Part shown: piece after piece, positions 28,365-38,200 of the stretch
Layout: every line of letters begins with the position of its first letter
Position numbering within the stretch: position 1 is the stretch's first letter
NCBI RefSeq assembly: GCF_000423845.1
Contig: NZ_AUIT01000001.1
Span: forward strand, 62,001 to 126,000
DNA length: 64,000 bases
From: Thermodesulfobacterium hveragerdense DSM 12571
GTDB lineage: Bacteria > Desulfobacterota > Thermodesulfobacteria > Thermodesulfobacteriales > Thermodesulfobacteriaceae
Direction of reading: 5' to 3'
Notes under the pieces: model-generated
What the model was told of the DNA's origin: nothing
The model's input: the letters and a program-made list of their open reading frames with translations, nothing else
Database searches by the model: none
Made by a program: the position numbers and the translations under genes

Positions 28365-29724
28365 GTTTTAACCTCTGAAAAGCTCTTAAAATTTCAGGAT
28401 AGTCTTCTGGAAAAAGACATCTTGGATCTATCACCAAAAAATCTTCTTCTATCCTGGTAATGATGGGAGGGTTATTTTTTCTTAAAAACTCCTGCAACCT
28501 TTGAGGAGAAAACTTTTCTGAATAAATACCTACTACAAAAGAAGGAAGGTCTAACAAAGGCAAAGAACCTCCTCCTGTTTTTCCTGAACTTTCGATCACT
28601 TTAAAAGTAAAACCTTGTAAATCAATCTTTTTTAACTGTCTAAAAAGCTTTAAAGACGCTTTTTTTAGTTTTTCTTTAGGGGTGAGGATCATTTTTAACG
28701 TAGGTATATGCTCTATGGCTAAAGTTTCATCACGGTAAAGTCTTAGAGTTGCTTCTAAACCTGCTAAAGTAAGTTTATCTATCCTTAGAGCACGGTTTAA
28801 AGGATTTTTTCTTATTTTTTCTATAAATTCTTTCTTACCAAGAATGATACCGGCTTGCGGGCCACCTAAAAGTTTATCTCCTGAAAAAGTAACAATATCT
28901 ACCCCTGAAGCTAATACATCTTTAACCGTAGGTTCCTTGGAATAACCGTATTTAGAAAGGTCTATCAAACATCCGCTCCCTAAATCTTCCATCACCGGAA
29001 GATTATATTTCTTGCCTAAAGCTACCAACTCTTCCGAACTGACCTCTTTGGTAAATCCTACGATAGCAAAATTACTTTTGTGAACCTTAAGAAGTAATCC
29101 GGTATTTTCGTTTATCGCCCTCTCGTAATCGTAAAGATGGGTTTTGTTGGTAGTTCCTACTTCTCGCAAGATACAGCCAGCCCACTTCATCACGTCAGGC
29201 ACTCTAAAAGACCCTCCGATCTCTACCAACTCTCCCCTTGAAACGATAACCTCCTTTCCCAAAGCTAACGTATTAAGTGCAATCAGTACGGCAGAAGCGT
29301 TATTGTTGACTACCAGTGCACCCTCAGCTCCTGTAATTTCTATAAGAATTTCTTCTACATGGGCATATCTGCTTCCTCGCTTACCCTCTTCTAAATTAAA
29401 CTCTAGGTTACTATAAAATCTTGCAACCTTTACTATCTCTTGAATAGCTTTTTCGGCTAAAGGAGCTCGTCCTAAGTTGGTATGTATGACTACACCTGTG
29501 GCGTTTATCACTCTTTGCAAAGAAGGTCTTTCATAGTTTTCAAAAACCTGCTTGATCAAGTCTATCAACCTTTCTTCAGTAAGGTCTTTTAGTTCACCTT
29601 TTTGCCATTTTTCTCTTATAAGGGCTGTAACCTTTCGAGCAGGCTCAGTAAAATAACTCAATGTATAGTTAGGATAAAGAAGAGATAAACGTTGCTTGAC
29701 TTCGTTGACAGAAGGAATCCTCAT
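28342..29724 (-). CDS. selA: L-seryl-tRNA(Sec) selenium transferase
   Basis: PLP enzyme that turns Ser-tRNA(Sec) into Sec-tRNA(Sec) with selenophosphate; 460 aa. Signatures are LQRVINATGVVIHTNLGRAPL, NNNASAVLIALNTLALGKEV, the VREVGTTNKTHLYDYE-type block, and the PLP-lysine segment TFSGDKLLGGPQAG (Lys near 284). Together with selB at the right end of the window it shows that the organism makes selenoproteins. It lies 2 nt after the aminotransferase gene, apparently co-transcribed. Confidence 0.98.
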   Translation of the reverse strand: MRIPSVNEVKQRLSLLYPNYTLSYFTEPARKVTALIREKWQKGELKDLTEERLIDLIKQVFENYERPSLQRVINATGVVIHTNLGRAPLAEKAIQEIVKVARFYSNLEFNLEEGKRGSRYAHVEEILIEITGAEGALVVNNNASAVLIALNTLALGKEVIVSRGELVEIGGSFRVPDVMKWAGCILREVGTTNKTHLYDYERAINENTGLLLKVHKSNFAIVGFTKEVSSEELVALGKKYNLPVMEDLGSGCLIDLSKYGYSKEPTVKDVLASGVDIVTFSGDKLLGGPQAGIILGKKEFIEKIRKNPLNRALRIDKLTLAGLEATLRLYRDETLAIEHIPTLKMILTPKEKLKKASLKLFRQLKKIDLQGFTFKVIESSGKTGGGSLPLLDLPSFVVGIYSEKFSPQRLQEFLRKNNPPIITRIEEDFLVIDPRCLFPEDYPEILRAFQRLKHEFEGSS

Positions 29725-29726
29725 GT

Positions 29727-30962
29727 CTAAAGAAACTTCTTCACAAACCTTTCTATCCGTTCTAATGCCTTTAAAATTAATGTTTCTTCAGGAAGAAAGA
29801 TGATACGAAAATGTTTAGTGTTAGGTTTTTGACCAAAACCACTACCATGAACTACTACCACTCCTTCCTCTAAGATCAACCTTTTCACAAAATCTAAATC
29901 TTCAATGCTTGGGATTTCAAACTTAGGAAAAGCATAAAAGGCACCTTTAGGTTTTACACAAGAAAGGCTATGGATACTGTTTATTCCATCTACCAAAAGG
30001 TCTCTTCTCTTTTTAAGTTGAGGTATCACTTGTTTTATGTAAATATTTTCTTGATTAAGGGCTGCAGGGATGGCAAACTGAAGAGGATGAGAAGCACAAA
30101 GTCTGGTACGTGCAAGTTTATGGATAGCATCTACATAATCTTTAACCATTTCCTCTGGACCAGAAACTATCCCCCAACCTATCCTAAAACCAGGAGCAAA
30201 GTAATTTTTAGAAAGACCGTTAAAGGTTAGCACAGGAACTTTATCGGTTAAGGAAGCGATAGAAACATGCTCTATTCCTTCTTCCAGAATAAATTGATCG
30301 TAAATCTCGTCAGAAAGCACTACGAGCTGATATTTTTCTGCTATTTCTAAAATTTTTTCCAAGGTTTCCTTAGAATAAATAGCTCCGGTGGGGTTGTTAG
30401 GGTTGATGATTACTATGGCCTTGGTTCTTGTATCTATCAGAGGTTCTATCGAGTTTACGTCTATTTCCCAGTCTTTTTCTTCATCAAGATAATAAAATCG
30501 CGGTTCAATCTGAAACTTAGCAACTATCGCCTGATAAAGAGGATAACAAGGAGAAGGGAGAAGAATGTTATCTCCAGGGTTAGCCAAGGCAGAAATGGCA
30601 AACTCTATGGCTTCAGATGCCCCTTGAGTAATATAAATATCAACAGGTTTTATCCCCTTTTTTAGGGCATAACTTTCTATAGCTTCTATAGCTTCAGATA
30701 TACCGGTAGACTCTGAATAAGAATTAAGATTGTTTAAAAGAGCTTCGCAAGCAGCTTTAACGATATGTTCTGGTGTTTTAAAACCATATTTAACAGGATC
30801 TCCTATGTTAAGGCAGATAAGGTCTTTTCCTGCTTTTTTGGCCTCCTGAGAGGCTTCAACGATATCTCTTATCGCATATTCTACCCCAAAAGTCCTTTCA
30901 GCAGGGATGATCTTAAATTCTTTGCTCATTTCTTCTACCAATTTCTTTATAGTTAGGTACAT
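29727..30962 (-). CDS. class I/II aminotransferase, alanine-transaminase-like (AlaA group)
   Basis: PLP aminotransferase, 411 aa. VEYAIRDIVEASQEAKKAGK, LNIGDPVKYGFKTPEHI and TQGASEAIEFAISAL place it in the AlaA-like group. IINPNNPTGAIYS, SDEIYDQF and the PLP-lysine segment FNGLSKNYFAPGFRIGW (Lys near 251) complete the active site. The outer ATG at 30962 is given. The ATG at 30929 (MSKEFKIIPAER) fits family N-termini better, and the upstream promoter would start RNA almost at 30962. Substrate (alanine/glutamate versus others) is inferred. Confidence 0.9.
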   Translation of the reverse strand: MYLTIKKLVEEMSKEFKIIPAERTFGVEYAIRDIVEASQEAKKAGKDLICLNIGDPVKYGFKTPEHIVKAACEALLNNLNSYSESTGISEAIEAIESYALKKGIKPVDIYITQGASEAIEFAISALANPGDNILLPSPCYPLYQAIVAKFQIEPRFYYLDEEKDWEIDVNSIEPLIDTRTKAIVIINPNNPTGAIYSKETLEKILEIAEKYQLVVLSDEIYDQFILEEGIEHVSIASLTDKVPVLTFNGLSKNYFAPGFRIGWGIVSGPEEMVKDYVDAIHKLARTRLCASHPLQFAIPAALNQENIYIKQVIPQLKKRRDLLVDGINSIHSLSCVKPKGAFYAFPKFEIPSIEDLDFVKRLILEEGVVVVHGSGFGQKPNTKHFRIIFLPEETLILKALERIERFVKKFL

Positions 30963-30969
30963 ATTAAAA

Positions 30970-31000
30970 ATAATAATCCTACTAAAAATTGTTTTGTCAA
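30970..31000 (-). promoter_or_regulatory. possible promoter of the aminotransferase-selA chain
   Basis: Minus strand TTGACA (31000-30995) is perfect. Candidate -10 boxes are TATTAT (30975-30970, 19-base spacer) or ATTATT (30977-30972, 17 bases). It lies immediately upstream of the first ATG of a chain of minus-strand genes that could run to rodA. Confidence 0.4.
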
Positions 31001-31100
31001 CCCTTTTTAGGCTAAATAGTCTAAAATTTTTAATAATAACATAGAACTTGATTTTTAGCTAATTGCCTTTAAATTTATTTAAAGTTTTTAATATATTTTA

Positions 31101-31198
31101 GGTAAGGGTAAATGCCGCCTGCTGGGGAGAAGACCCTTACCTGATAAAGGGCGGGATACAAATACCCCAGTCCAAGAGGGTAAACTTTCACCTCTTGG
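31101..31198 (+). promoter_or_regulatory. candidate structured 5' leader RNA (pseudoknot-forming) of the citrate synthase-like gene
   Basis: Stem P1 is GGTAAGGGT (31101-31109) with ACCCTTACC (31133-31141), nine perfect pairs with a 23-base loop. Inside that loop CCGCC (31115-31119) can pair with GGCGG (31150-31154), and CTGGGG (31122-31127) with CCCCAG (31165-31170). Both cross P1 and each other, so they are pseudoknot or alternative pairings. A last hairpin joins CCAAGAGG (31172-31179) and CCTCTTGG (31191-31198), seven bases before the ribosome site AAGGGA. The leader is far more GC-rich than the AT-rich DNA around it. I could not match it to a riboswitch class I know. The pairing is visible; a regulatory role is inferred. 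Confidence 0.6.
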
Positions 31199-31217
31199 TA
31201 TAAAAAGGGAAAGAACC

Positions 31218-33020
31218 ATGCTAAAACTAAAACCTTGCAAAAATACCTATACTTTAAAAGATGTAGAGACTCCTAATCTGCTTAAAGAATTTTTCCCTTA
31301 CATAGAACCACCAAGAATTATTTTTGACGGAAAATACATACCCCCTCAACCTGCTAAAAATCTTTACATCACAGACACCACCTTTAGAGATGGGCAACAA
31401 GCCAGGGTTCCCTATACTCCAGAACAAATTGAATTTCTCTATAAGTTTTTACACAAACTTAGCGGGCCTAAAGGGATAATAAGGAAAACTGAATTTTTTC
31501 TTTATACCGCAAAAGACAGAGAGGCTTTAGAAAAATGTTTAGCCTTAGGGTATCAATATCCTGAAATTACAGGCTGGATAAGGGCTAACAAAAACGACCT
31601 AAAATTAGTAAAAGAGGCTGGACTTAAAGAAACAGGTATCCTTACCTCCTGTTCTGACTATCATATCTTTTTAAAACTCAAAAAAACAAGAAAACAGGCT
31701 TTAGAGGATTATTTAGCTATCGTAAAAGAAGCCCTTTCGTTAGGAATTCGACCAAGGTGTCATTTTGAAGACATAACCAGGGCTGATATTTATGGGTTTG
31801 TGATACCCTTTGCTATAGAGCTTATGAAACTTAGAGAAGAAAGTGGTATAGATGTTAAAATCAGACTTTGTGATACCTTAGGATTGGGTGTACCTTATTC
31901 TGAGGCAGCTCTTCCTGTAAGTGTACCGAAGCTTATTAGGGCTTTTATAGAAGAAGCTGGGGTTCCTGAAGAACTTCTTGAGTGGCATGGCCATAACGAC
32001 TTCTATAAAGGGGTAATAAATGCAACGGCTGCTTGGCTTTACGGATGTACCTATGTCAATACCTCTCTTCTTGGTATAGGGGAACGCACAGGTAACACCC
32101 CTCTTGAGGCGATGGTGTTTGAATATATTGCTTTAAAAGGTACAGCTGATGGCATGGATGTTTCTGTCATAACTGATATCGTAAATTACTATAAAACCGA
32201 ACTTCATGAAAAAATCCCTCCCAGGCAGCCTTTAGTGGGAGAAGAATTTAACGCTACCAAAGCAGGAATCCACATAGATGGTTTGATAAAAAATGAAGAA
32301 ATTTACAACTCTTTTGATACCTTACGTGTATTAAAAAGACCTATACAGATCATCATCACGGATAAAAGCGGAACCGCTGGAATTGCCTATTGGATTAACA
32401 TGCACTTTAGGCTTGAAGGAGAAAAACAGATTGATAAAAGACATCCAGGGGTGGCTAAAATCTACAAAAAAATCATCGAAGAATATGAAAAAGGAAGAGT
32501 TACCCCTATTTCTAACGAAGAGATGCTGGCTTACACCAAAAAGTATCTCCCTGAACTCTTTGTATCCGAGCTTGACCATCTAAGGGACTATGTCATAAAA
32601 CTTATGTCTCATTATATCGAAGACCTCTCTCAAGAAAAAGAAATGTCTACCCTTAAAGCAACCAAAATAAGGCCTGTGCTCAAAAAATTTTTGGAAGAAC
32701 ATCCATACGTTCAGTTTATTTACATAGTTGACGCAGAGGGAAAACCCGTAGTGGGGTTGACCAACGATATCGAATTTCTTCCCAAGTTCGAAGAGCTTCT
32801 TAAAACAGAAACGTTTGAAAACAGAGAGTGGTTTAAAGTTCCGATGAAGACGGGTAAAACCTATACTTCCAAGTTTTACACTTCTAAGATTACAGGTAAT
32901 CTTTGTATTACTCTTTCTATCCCCATAAGGAATAAATACGAAGAAATCATCGGAATATTAGGAATAGATATAAAGTTCGAAGATGTGGTGAAAATGGAAA
33001 ACGGTTTCTATGAAATTTAA
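31218..33020 (+). CDS. (Re)-citrate synthase-like enzyme fused to a C-terminal Cache sensor domain
   Basis: 600 aa. Residues ~48-450 are a DRE-TIM (isopropylmalate/homocitrate synthase superfamily) domain: ITDTTFRDGQQARV (51-64), RCHFEDITRADIYGF (180-194), IRLCDTLG and the metal motif HGHND (257-261). ERTGNTPLEA (289-298) and FNATKAGIHIDG (344-355) complete it. The wording TTFRDGQQARxPYT and GITGWIRA-like YPEITGWIRA is that of the Re-citrate synthase branch (Clostridium kluyveri type), which makes citrate from oxaloacetate and acetyl-CoA. No LeuA dimer domain is present. Instead residues ~456-592 read as a Cache/PDC domain: FIYIVDAEGKPV, REWFKVPMKTGKTYTSKFYT, GNLCITLSIPIRN, IIGILGIDIKFEDV. 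No TM or signal peptide is seen, so the sensor is cytosolic. TolB overlaps its end by 11 nt. Confidence 0.82.
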   Translation: MLKLKPCKNTYTLKDVETPNLLKEFFPYIEPPRIIFDGKYIPPQPAKNLYITDTTFRDGQQARVPYTPEQIEFLYKFLHKLSGPKGIIRKTEFFLYTAKDREALEKCLALGYQYPEITGWIRANKNDLKLVKEAGLKETGILTSCSDYHIFLKLKKTRKQALEDYLAIVKEALSLGIRPRCHFEDITRADIYGFVIPFAIELMKLREESGIDVKIRLCDTLGLGVPYSEAALPVSVPKLIRAFIEEAGVPEELLEWHGHNDFYKGVINATAAWLYGCTYVNTSLLGIGERTGNTPLEAMVFEYIALKGTADGMDVSVITDIVNYYKTELHEKIPPRQPLVGEEFNATKAGIHIDGLIKNEEIYNSFDTLRVLKRPIQIIITDKSGTAGIAYWINMHFRLEGEKQIDKRHPGVAKIYKKIIEEYEKGRVTPISNEEMLAYTKKYLPELFVSELDHLRDYVIKLMSHYIEDLSQEKEMSTLKATKIRPVLKKFLEEHPYVQFIYIVDAEGKPVVGLTNDIEFLPKFEELLKTETFENREWFKVPMKTGKTYTSKFYTSKITGNLCITLSIPIRNKYEEIIGILGIDIKFEDVVKMENGFYEI

Positions 33021-34254
33021 GGGCATCTGGATATTTCTATCTATTCTCTTAGCCTTAGCAGGAGCTTTACCTACTAAGGCTACTGAAACCTCTGAAGGTC
33101 TTCCTCTCATTACTGTTGAAAGCCAAACCTTTGGAAAAATATTAGTCAGGGTTCCTGATTTTAAAGGAGACCCTTCGGTTTCTGCCAAATTAACCTCCCT
33201 TTTAAGAAAGATGATAAACCTACATCTTTTTGTCTTAGCAACCCCTAACCCTCCCTTTTCTCAGCCTATCTCTAAAGAATATTACCTAACCGGAAGTTTT
33301 AGCCTAACCTCATCGGAGATTACCTTTAAAGGGCAACTTGAAGACCTTCTTGAAAAAAGGATCATAGGCGAATACCACTTAAAAGGTACTCTATCTCAAC
33401 CAGAAAGACTTATCTATCTTATTACAGATAAACTAATCGAAGACCTTTCCCATCATAAAGGAATAGCCTACTCTAAGATAGCTTTCGTAAAAAGAACCTT
33501 AGGAAAAGACCGTCTATACCTTGCAGACTTCTCTAAAGAAAACCCTAAGGAATTGAGATCAGCCCCTCTTATTCTCTTCCCTAAGTTTTCTCCTTCTGGT
33601 CAAAAGTTAGCTTATTTAGTATATGAAAAACAGCTCTACTTCTTAGAAATTTTAGACCTTAAAACCGGAGAAAAAAAGGCCTTTAACATAAAAGGTATAA
33701 GTTCTACCCCTGTATGGAGTCCTGATGAAAAGAGTCTTTTTTTAACCATAGAAGATCAAGCAGAAATAGGAATTTATAGATTTAGCTTAGAAAATCAGAA
33801 CCTCGAACCTATCTTAAGAGGAGAAGGGATTTATCAGGTAGGAGACTTATCGAAGGATGGACAAAAACTTCTTTATGTACATGATAGAAGGACAGGAAAA
33901 CCTACTATCAATCTTTTTGACTTAGAAACCAAACAGACAAAAAAAATTTCCAAAATAAGGGCTTACAATACCTCTCCCAGGTTCTCACCAAAAGGAGATA
34001 AAGTCCTTTATTTGTCAAGAGGCGGGGGCCTAACCTATTTAGTTTTACAAGACCTTACCACTGGAAAGGAAGATAAATTTGCCTTCAAAGGCCGTTTAGA
34101 AGACCCAGCCTTCTCACCTACAGGAGACTATCTCCTTGCCTCTGGAGAAGGTCCTCAAGGGCATGGTATATACCTTATCCACCTGCCCTCTCATCTATCT
34201 CAGGTCTACATCTCAGGAAAAAATTTTCTCTTTCCTACCTGGAGTAAACTTTAG
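33010..34254 (+). CDS. tolB: TolB-like periplasmic beta-propeller protein
   Basis: 414 aa. A signal peptide (about residues 1-24, GIWIFLSILLALAGALPTKA) precedes an N-terminal alpha/beta domain (LPLITVESQTFGKILVRVPD). The propeller follows from about residue 165, with repeats such as FPKFSPSGQKLAYLVYE, TPVWSPDEKSLFLTIE and SPRFSPKGDKVLYLSR. This is TolB architecture, but tolQRA and pal are not nearby. It overlaps the citrate synthase-like gene by 11 nt, so the two are coupled in translation, and converges on flgL with a 4-nt overlap. Confidence 0.85.
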   Translation: MKFKGIWIFLSILLALAGALPTKATETSEGLPLITVESQTFGKILVRVPDFKGDPSVSAKLTSLLRKMINLHLFVLATPNPPFSQPISKEYYLTGSFSLTSSEITFKGQLEDLLEKRIIGEYHLKGTLSQPERLIYLITDKLIEDLSHHKGIAYSKIAFVKRTLGKDRLYLADFSKENPKELRSAPLILFPKFSPSGQKLAYLVYEKQLYFLEILDLKTGEKKAFNIKGISSTPVWSPDEKSLFLTIEDQAEIGIYRFSLENQNLEPILRGEGIYQVGDLSKDGQKLLYVHDRRTGKPTINLFDLETKQTKKISKIRAYNTSPRFSPKGDKVLYLSRGGGLTYLVLQDLTTGKEDKFAFKGRLEDPAFSPTGDYLLASGEGPQGHGIYLIHLPSHLSQVYISGKNFLFPTWSKL

Positions 34255-35192
34255 ACATACTTCACTAAACTCATTCCACTTACCATAGCTGTAGCTTTAA
34301 GGGCTGCATCATAAGCTATAGAAAGCATCTGCATCTTGGTAGCAAGCTCTGCCAAATCTGCACTTTCAAGAGACCCAAGATTATTCTCCAAAGTCTGTTT
34401 AAAATCTGTATAAAGTTCTTTTTTAGTCTCAAGATGAGATATTTGAGCCCCTATCAAACTTCTTTTTTCTGCTATATGGTTGTAAACTTCATCAAGCTTA
34501 CCTATAAATCGTTGGATATTATATGTTTCCTGCTGATAGTCTATCTGGTTATCGGTTAAAAGTAGTCTTTTTAACCCTATAAGGGTTTCAAAAATCCCTG
34601 AATCCATAAAAACTTTTTGTCCGTTTTCTCCCAATTTTATCTGCATACCTTTATCATAGCTTATGGAAAAATCTTCTACTGAACCGTTATAAACTACCTT
34701 CTCGATTACCTGACCATCAGGAAGGGTTTCTTTGGTTAGTTCAAAAGGGAAAGTCCCTGGGGCAAAACCACTGGTCTTTTGCCCTGCAAATAGATACTTC
34801 TCGCCTAACTGAGAGTTAGCTAAGGATAAAACCGAATGGAGGATTTTATCTATTTCCTCTGCGGTAGCTTTCCTTGCGTTGATATCTTGAGTTGCATTTG
34901 CAGCCTGGATAGCAAGCACCTTTGCCCTTGCCACCAAGTCTTCTACATTTCCTAAGGTTGACTCTTGGGTCTTTAAAAAGGCCAGTCCGTCATCGATAGC
35001 CTTTTGATACTTCTCAATTTTATTAATTCCTTGTCTATAATTAAGAGAAATAACCACATCTGAAGGATTATCTGAAGGTCTGATAAAATTTTTACCTGAA
35101 GAAATCTTAAGTTGGGTTAAGTTTAAGTCAGAGGAAAGTCGGTTTAGGTCTGTAAGCACACTATTATATTTGGTGTTAAAACCTATTCTCAT
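34251..35192 (-). CDS. flgL: flagellar hook-filament junction protein FlgL (HAP3)
   Basis: 313 aa. N-terminal flagellin-like helices (YNSVLTDLNRLSSDLNLTQLK, SSGKNFIRPSDNPSDVVISL) and a C-terminal helix (ADLAELATKMQMLSIAYDAAL) are typical. The central part includes KYLFAGQKT, a common FlgL motif. It is the last gene of the flgF-to-flgL operon, 18 nt after flgK. Confidence 0.95.
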   Translation of the reverse strand: MRIGFNTKYNSVLTDLNRLSSDLNLTQLKISSGKNFIRPSDNPSDVVISLNYRQGINKIEKYQKAIDDGLAFLKTQESTLGNVEDLVARAKVLAIQAANATQDINARKATAEEIDKILHSVLSLANSQLGEKYLFAGQKTSGFAPGTFPFELTKETLPDGQVIEKVVYNGSVEDFSISYDKGMQIKLGENGQKVFMDSGIFETLIGLKRLLLTDNQIDYQQETYNIQRFIGKLDEVYNHIAEKRSLIGAQISHLETKKELYTDFKQTLENNLGSLESADLAELATKMQMLSIAYDAALKATAMVSGMSLVKYV

Positions 35193-35210
35193 GGTCTTAC
35201 CCTCTTAATA

Positions 35211-38200
35211 TTAACGTTTTGCACTGATAAGGTTTTCTAACATATCTTCTACTGAGGTTAAAATTTTTGCGGCTGCAGCAAAGGCTTGCTGATATTTGAT
35301 AAGATTAGTCATCTCTTCGTCTAAAGAAACTCCTGAAATACTGTCTTTTATCGCCTTTATCTGAGAAATTAAAGTTTCTAAAAAGTTTTTGTTATCTTTT
35401 ACGGCCTTGGTAGCAGACCCCACCTCTCCTACCAAACTTGAATAATAGTCCTCAAGGGTAGCATAGTTTAAATTTTCTCTGGTAACAGAAGAAAGGTCTG
35501 CTATAGCCTGAGCAGTCCGATTATCCCCTCTCTTAAACTCATAACCCTTAAGAGCATTTATAAACCCCTGATCATATTTAGTTTGGGTATAGTTGATTCC
35601 ATCATAGACCTCATCTTGGACTACAAAGGTAGCTGTTTGATAAAGTCCAGTAGTTTCTACCATTAGCTTGCCAGACCTATCAAGCCTTGCAGAAAGCCCA
35701 TACTTTGCATTTTGAGGTGAATTAATCTCTCTGATCACGTCTAAAATAGTCTTTCCATCATCAAGTCTTACCTTAAGGGTATCTAAGTAACTTCCCTTTT
35801 TATCAAAAAGATAAAATGAAAGGTAATCCTGAGAGTTAGGGTCTAAATCAAAGTCTTCAAAACCTGTCGTTACCCTAAGGGTAGCAACATCTGGATCCCC
35901 TCTAAAAGAAGGGATATACATCTGTTGAGTTCTTAAAAAATCTATAAACCCGTTTACGTTACTATTGTCTCCTACTTCGAAGGCGTAAGCTCTGGTCTGG
36001 TTAGCCTCAAGCCCTAAAACTGCTTTATTTTCGGCATCTATGTAAGCTCTTAGATAAGGAAGCCTGTCTATTTTAGCAAGGATAGAGGAGAGGTCTTCGT
36101 TTGTGGCCACAGGAATCTCTATAAAATACTCTTGAGAAGGGGTAATATTCCATCTATAGTTAGGACCAAAATAACTATTCTGAGTTAACTCAACAGAATT
36201 AAAATTTAACTGACTATTACCTGCAGTTTTATTTTCTATACATAACATCCCGTCTTTTATATAAATCTCTACCGTATAGTTGTAGGTAGCTTTTATATTT
36301 TCCATAAAGTCTTTTAGCGTGTTAAAAGGATTGACCGTAAAAGTACCGGCTACCACTGTTCCATCATAAAGAGTTCCTCCGTAGTTTATGATGGTTCCGT
36401 CAGAAAACCCAAGGGTTGTCAACTTGGTATTTTCAGAAACATTACCTCCTAACACAAAGAAGACCTTTTCGTTATAAAGGTTTTGATCAAACAAAGGCAC
36501 CTGATTGACCTTATCATCATAAAACCGAAGATAGATTTTACTTAAGCTATTATCAAAAGTTTGAGAAGGATTAACTGTGGAAACACTCTTATAGGTTTTA
36601 AAAAGAGGATTTTCTGTTCTTAAGGCGTTTAAGTCCATCTTACCTGAGGCAATTAACTCTGGTTTTAGCACAAGAGCATTGTTTACCGAAAAATCTTCTG
36701 GGTCTGTTCCTACAAAAAAGAGATTTATTCCGGTAGCAAGCAGAATCCCTGAGGTATCGTTTGAAAAGGCAAAAGCATAGCCTTCTTTAGCCTGAAAAAC
36801 AAGTTTTCCTCCTCTTACCAAGGCCTTAAGATGTTGAGCATTCGGGTCTGAAGGGTCATAAAAACCTGCTTGTTGAAAAGACAGGTTAATCCTATCTACT
36901 AAATCATCAAGGGTAGCGTTAACAGATAACCCATCAACCGATACTTTTACAGGAGTGATCTGACCTTGAAGATTTTTAACCCATATGTAGAAAAACCCTG
37001 TAAATTGATTTCCTGTCTGATTTTTGGCAAGGTCAAGAAAATAGGGCAATTCTTTGATATATTTTTGGGCTGAATAAGCCCCTTCTAATTCTCCTGTGTA
37101 GAACGTAAGCCCTACCCCTTGAGTATGAAGCTCGTTTACAGCCTTTACCAGCTCTTCGCCAAAGAGTTTAAGTTTTCCTGCCAGGTTTAACTCTTCTACC
37201 CTTCTTTGATAAGCAGGGTCTGAAAAGCTCCCAAAATCAAAAGGACCACTCATAGAAAAACTAATCTTTCCAGGACCTCTAAAGTTGTCTTCCACAAAAA
37301 GCCTGCCATCCTTTATATAAGCCTTAACTGTATAGTTATAAAATCCTTCTATTTGGTCTAAAAGATCTCTTAAGGTGACGTCAGGGTTTATTGAAAGGTC
37401 ATAAGAGATGCTTCCAGAGACAGCATTCCCAAAATGATCGGTGCCTGTAACATTAAAGGTTACAGTACCAGAAAGTCCAAGATCTGAGAGTTTGTCGCTC
37501 TCAGAAATCGCTCTCCCCCAAATATTAAAACTTATTTTGTTTCCTGAAACATATTCGTAGTTGTATTTATCTGAAAGCTGTTTAAGAAGTCTCAACCAAC
37601 CCCCAAGCTCTCCGGAAGCCACCTCCTTGCTTGAGATAGGTACCTTGCCCCCTGAGGTATCTACCCAATATATGTCTGTACCAGAGATCTCAAGCTTCCA
37701 GGTTCTATCCAAATTTACCAGGTTAAACCCTTTACCTAAAACAACATTATAAGCCCCTTCTTTGGTTTCAAAATACTGAATAGAAGCTAACTGGGAGAGT
37801 TGTCTAATAAGATTATCTCTTTGGTCTCTGAGATCGTTAGCGGTTTTTCCTCCAGACTCAAGTGCGGTAATCTGCAGGTTTAATTCAGCGATCTGAGAAG
37901 ATATTTTATTGATACTTTCTGCCATGGTTTTAAGTTTAAGCCCAATTTGGTTTTCAAGATCTCTAAGTCCTTGGAACTTACTTTGGAAAATTTCAGATAT
38001 TAACTTTCCGTTCTCTAAAACTTGCGTTCTTGCGGCTAAATTTTCAGGGGTGTTAGCTAAGGCTTGCCAAGAATCCCAAAAATTCTTTAAAACTGTCGTA
38101 AGTCCGACCCCTTCGCTTACCTCGTTAAAAAGACTTTCTAAAACGTTAAGCCCAGACTCTTCTGCATTGTATAGTCCCAAATCTGTATACTTTAGATTCA

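Noticed and set aside
31111..31127. ZTP-riboswitch-like CCGCCTG...GGG string
   Set aside because: In ZTP riboswitches this motif lies at the 3' end after a conserved first domain; nothing like that domain precedes it here.
31101..31170. Resemblance to a TPP riboswitch (ACCCTTACCTGATA segment)
   Set aside because: The CTGAGA loop and the TAATxCCAGCG part of the TPP core are missing and the stem order differs, so the similarity is local only.
31101..31170. HDV-like ribozyme (stem with crossing pairing)
   Set aside because: There is no P3 hairpin between the P2 5' strand and the P1 3' strand, and no catalytic-C context; topology does not match.
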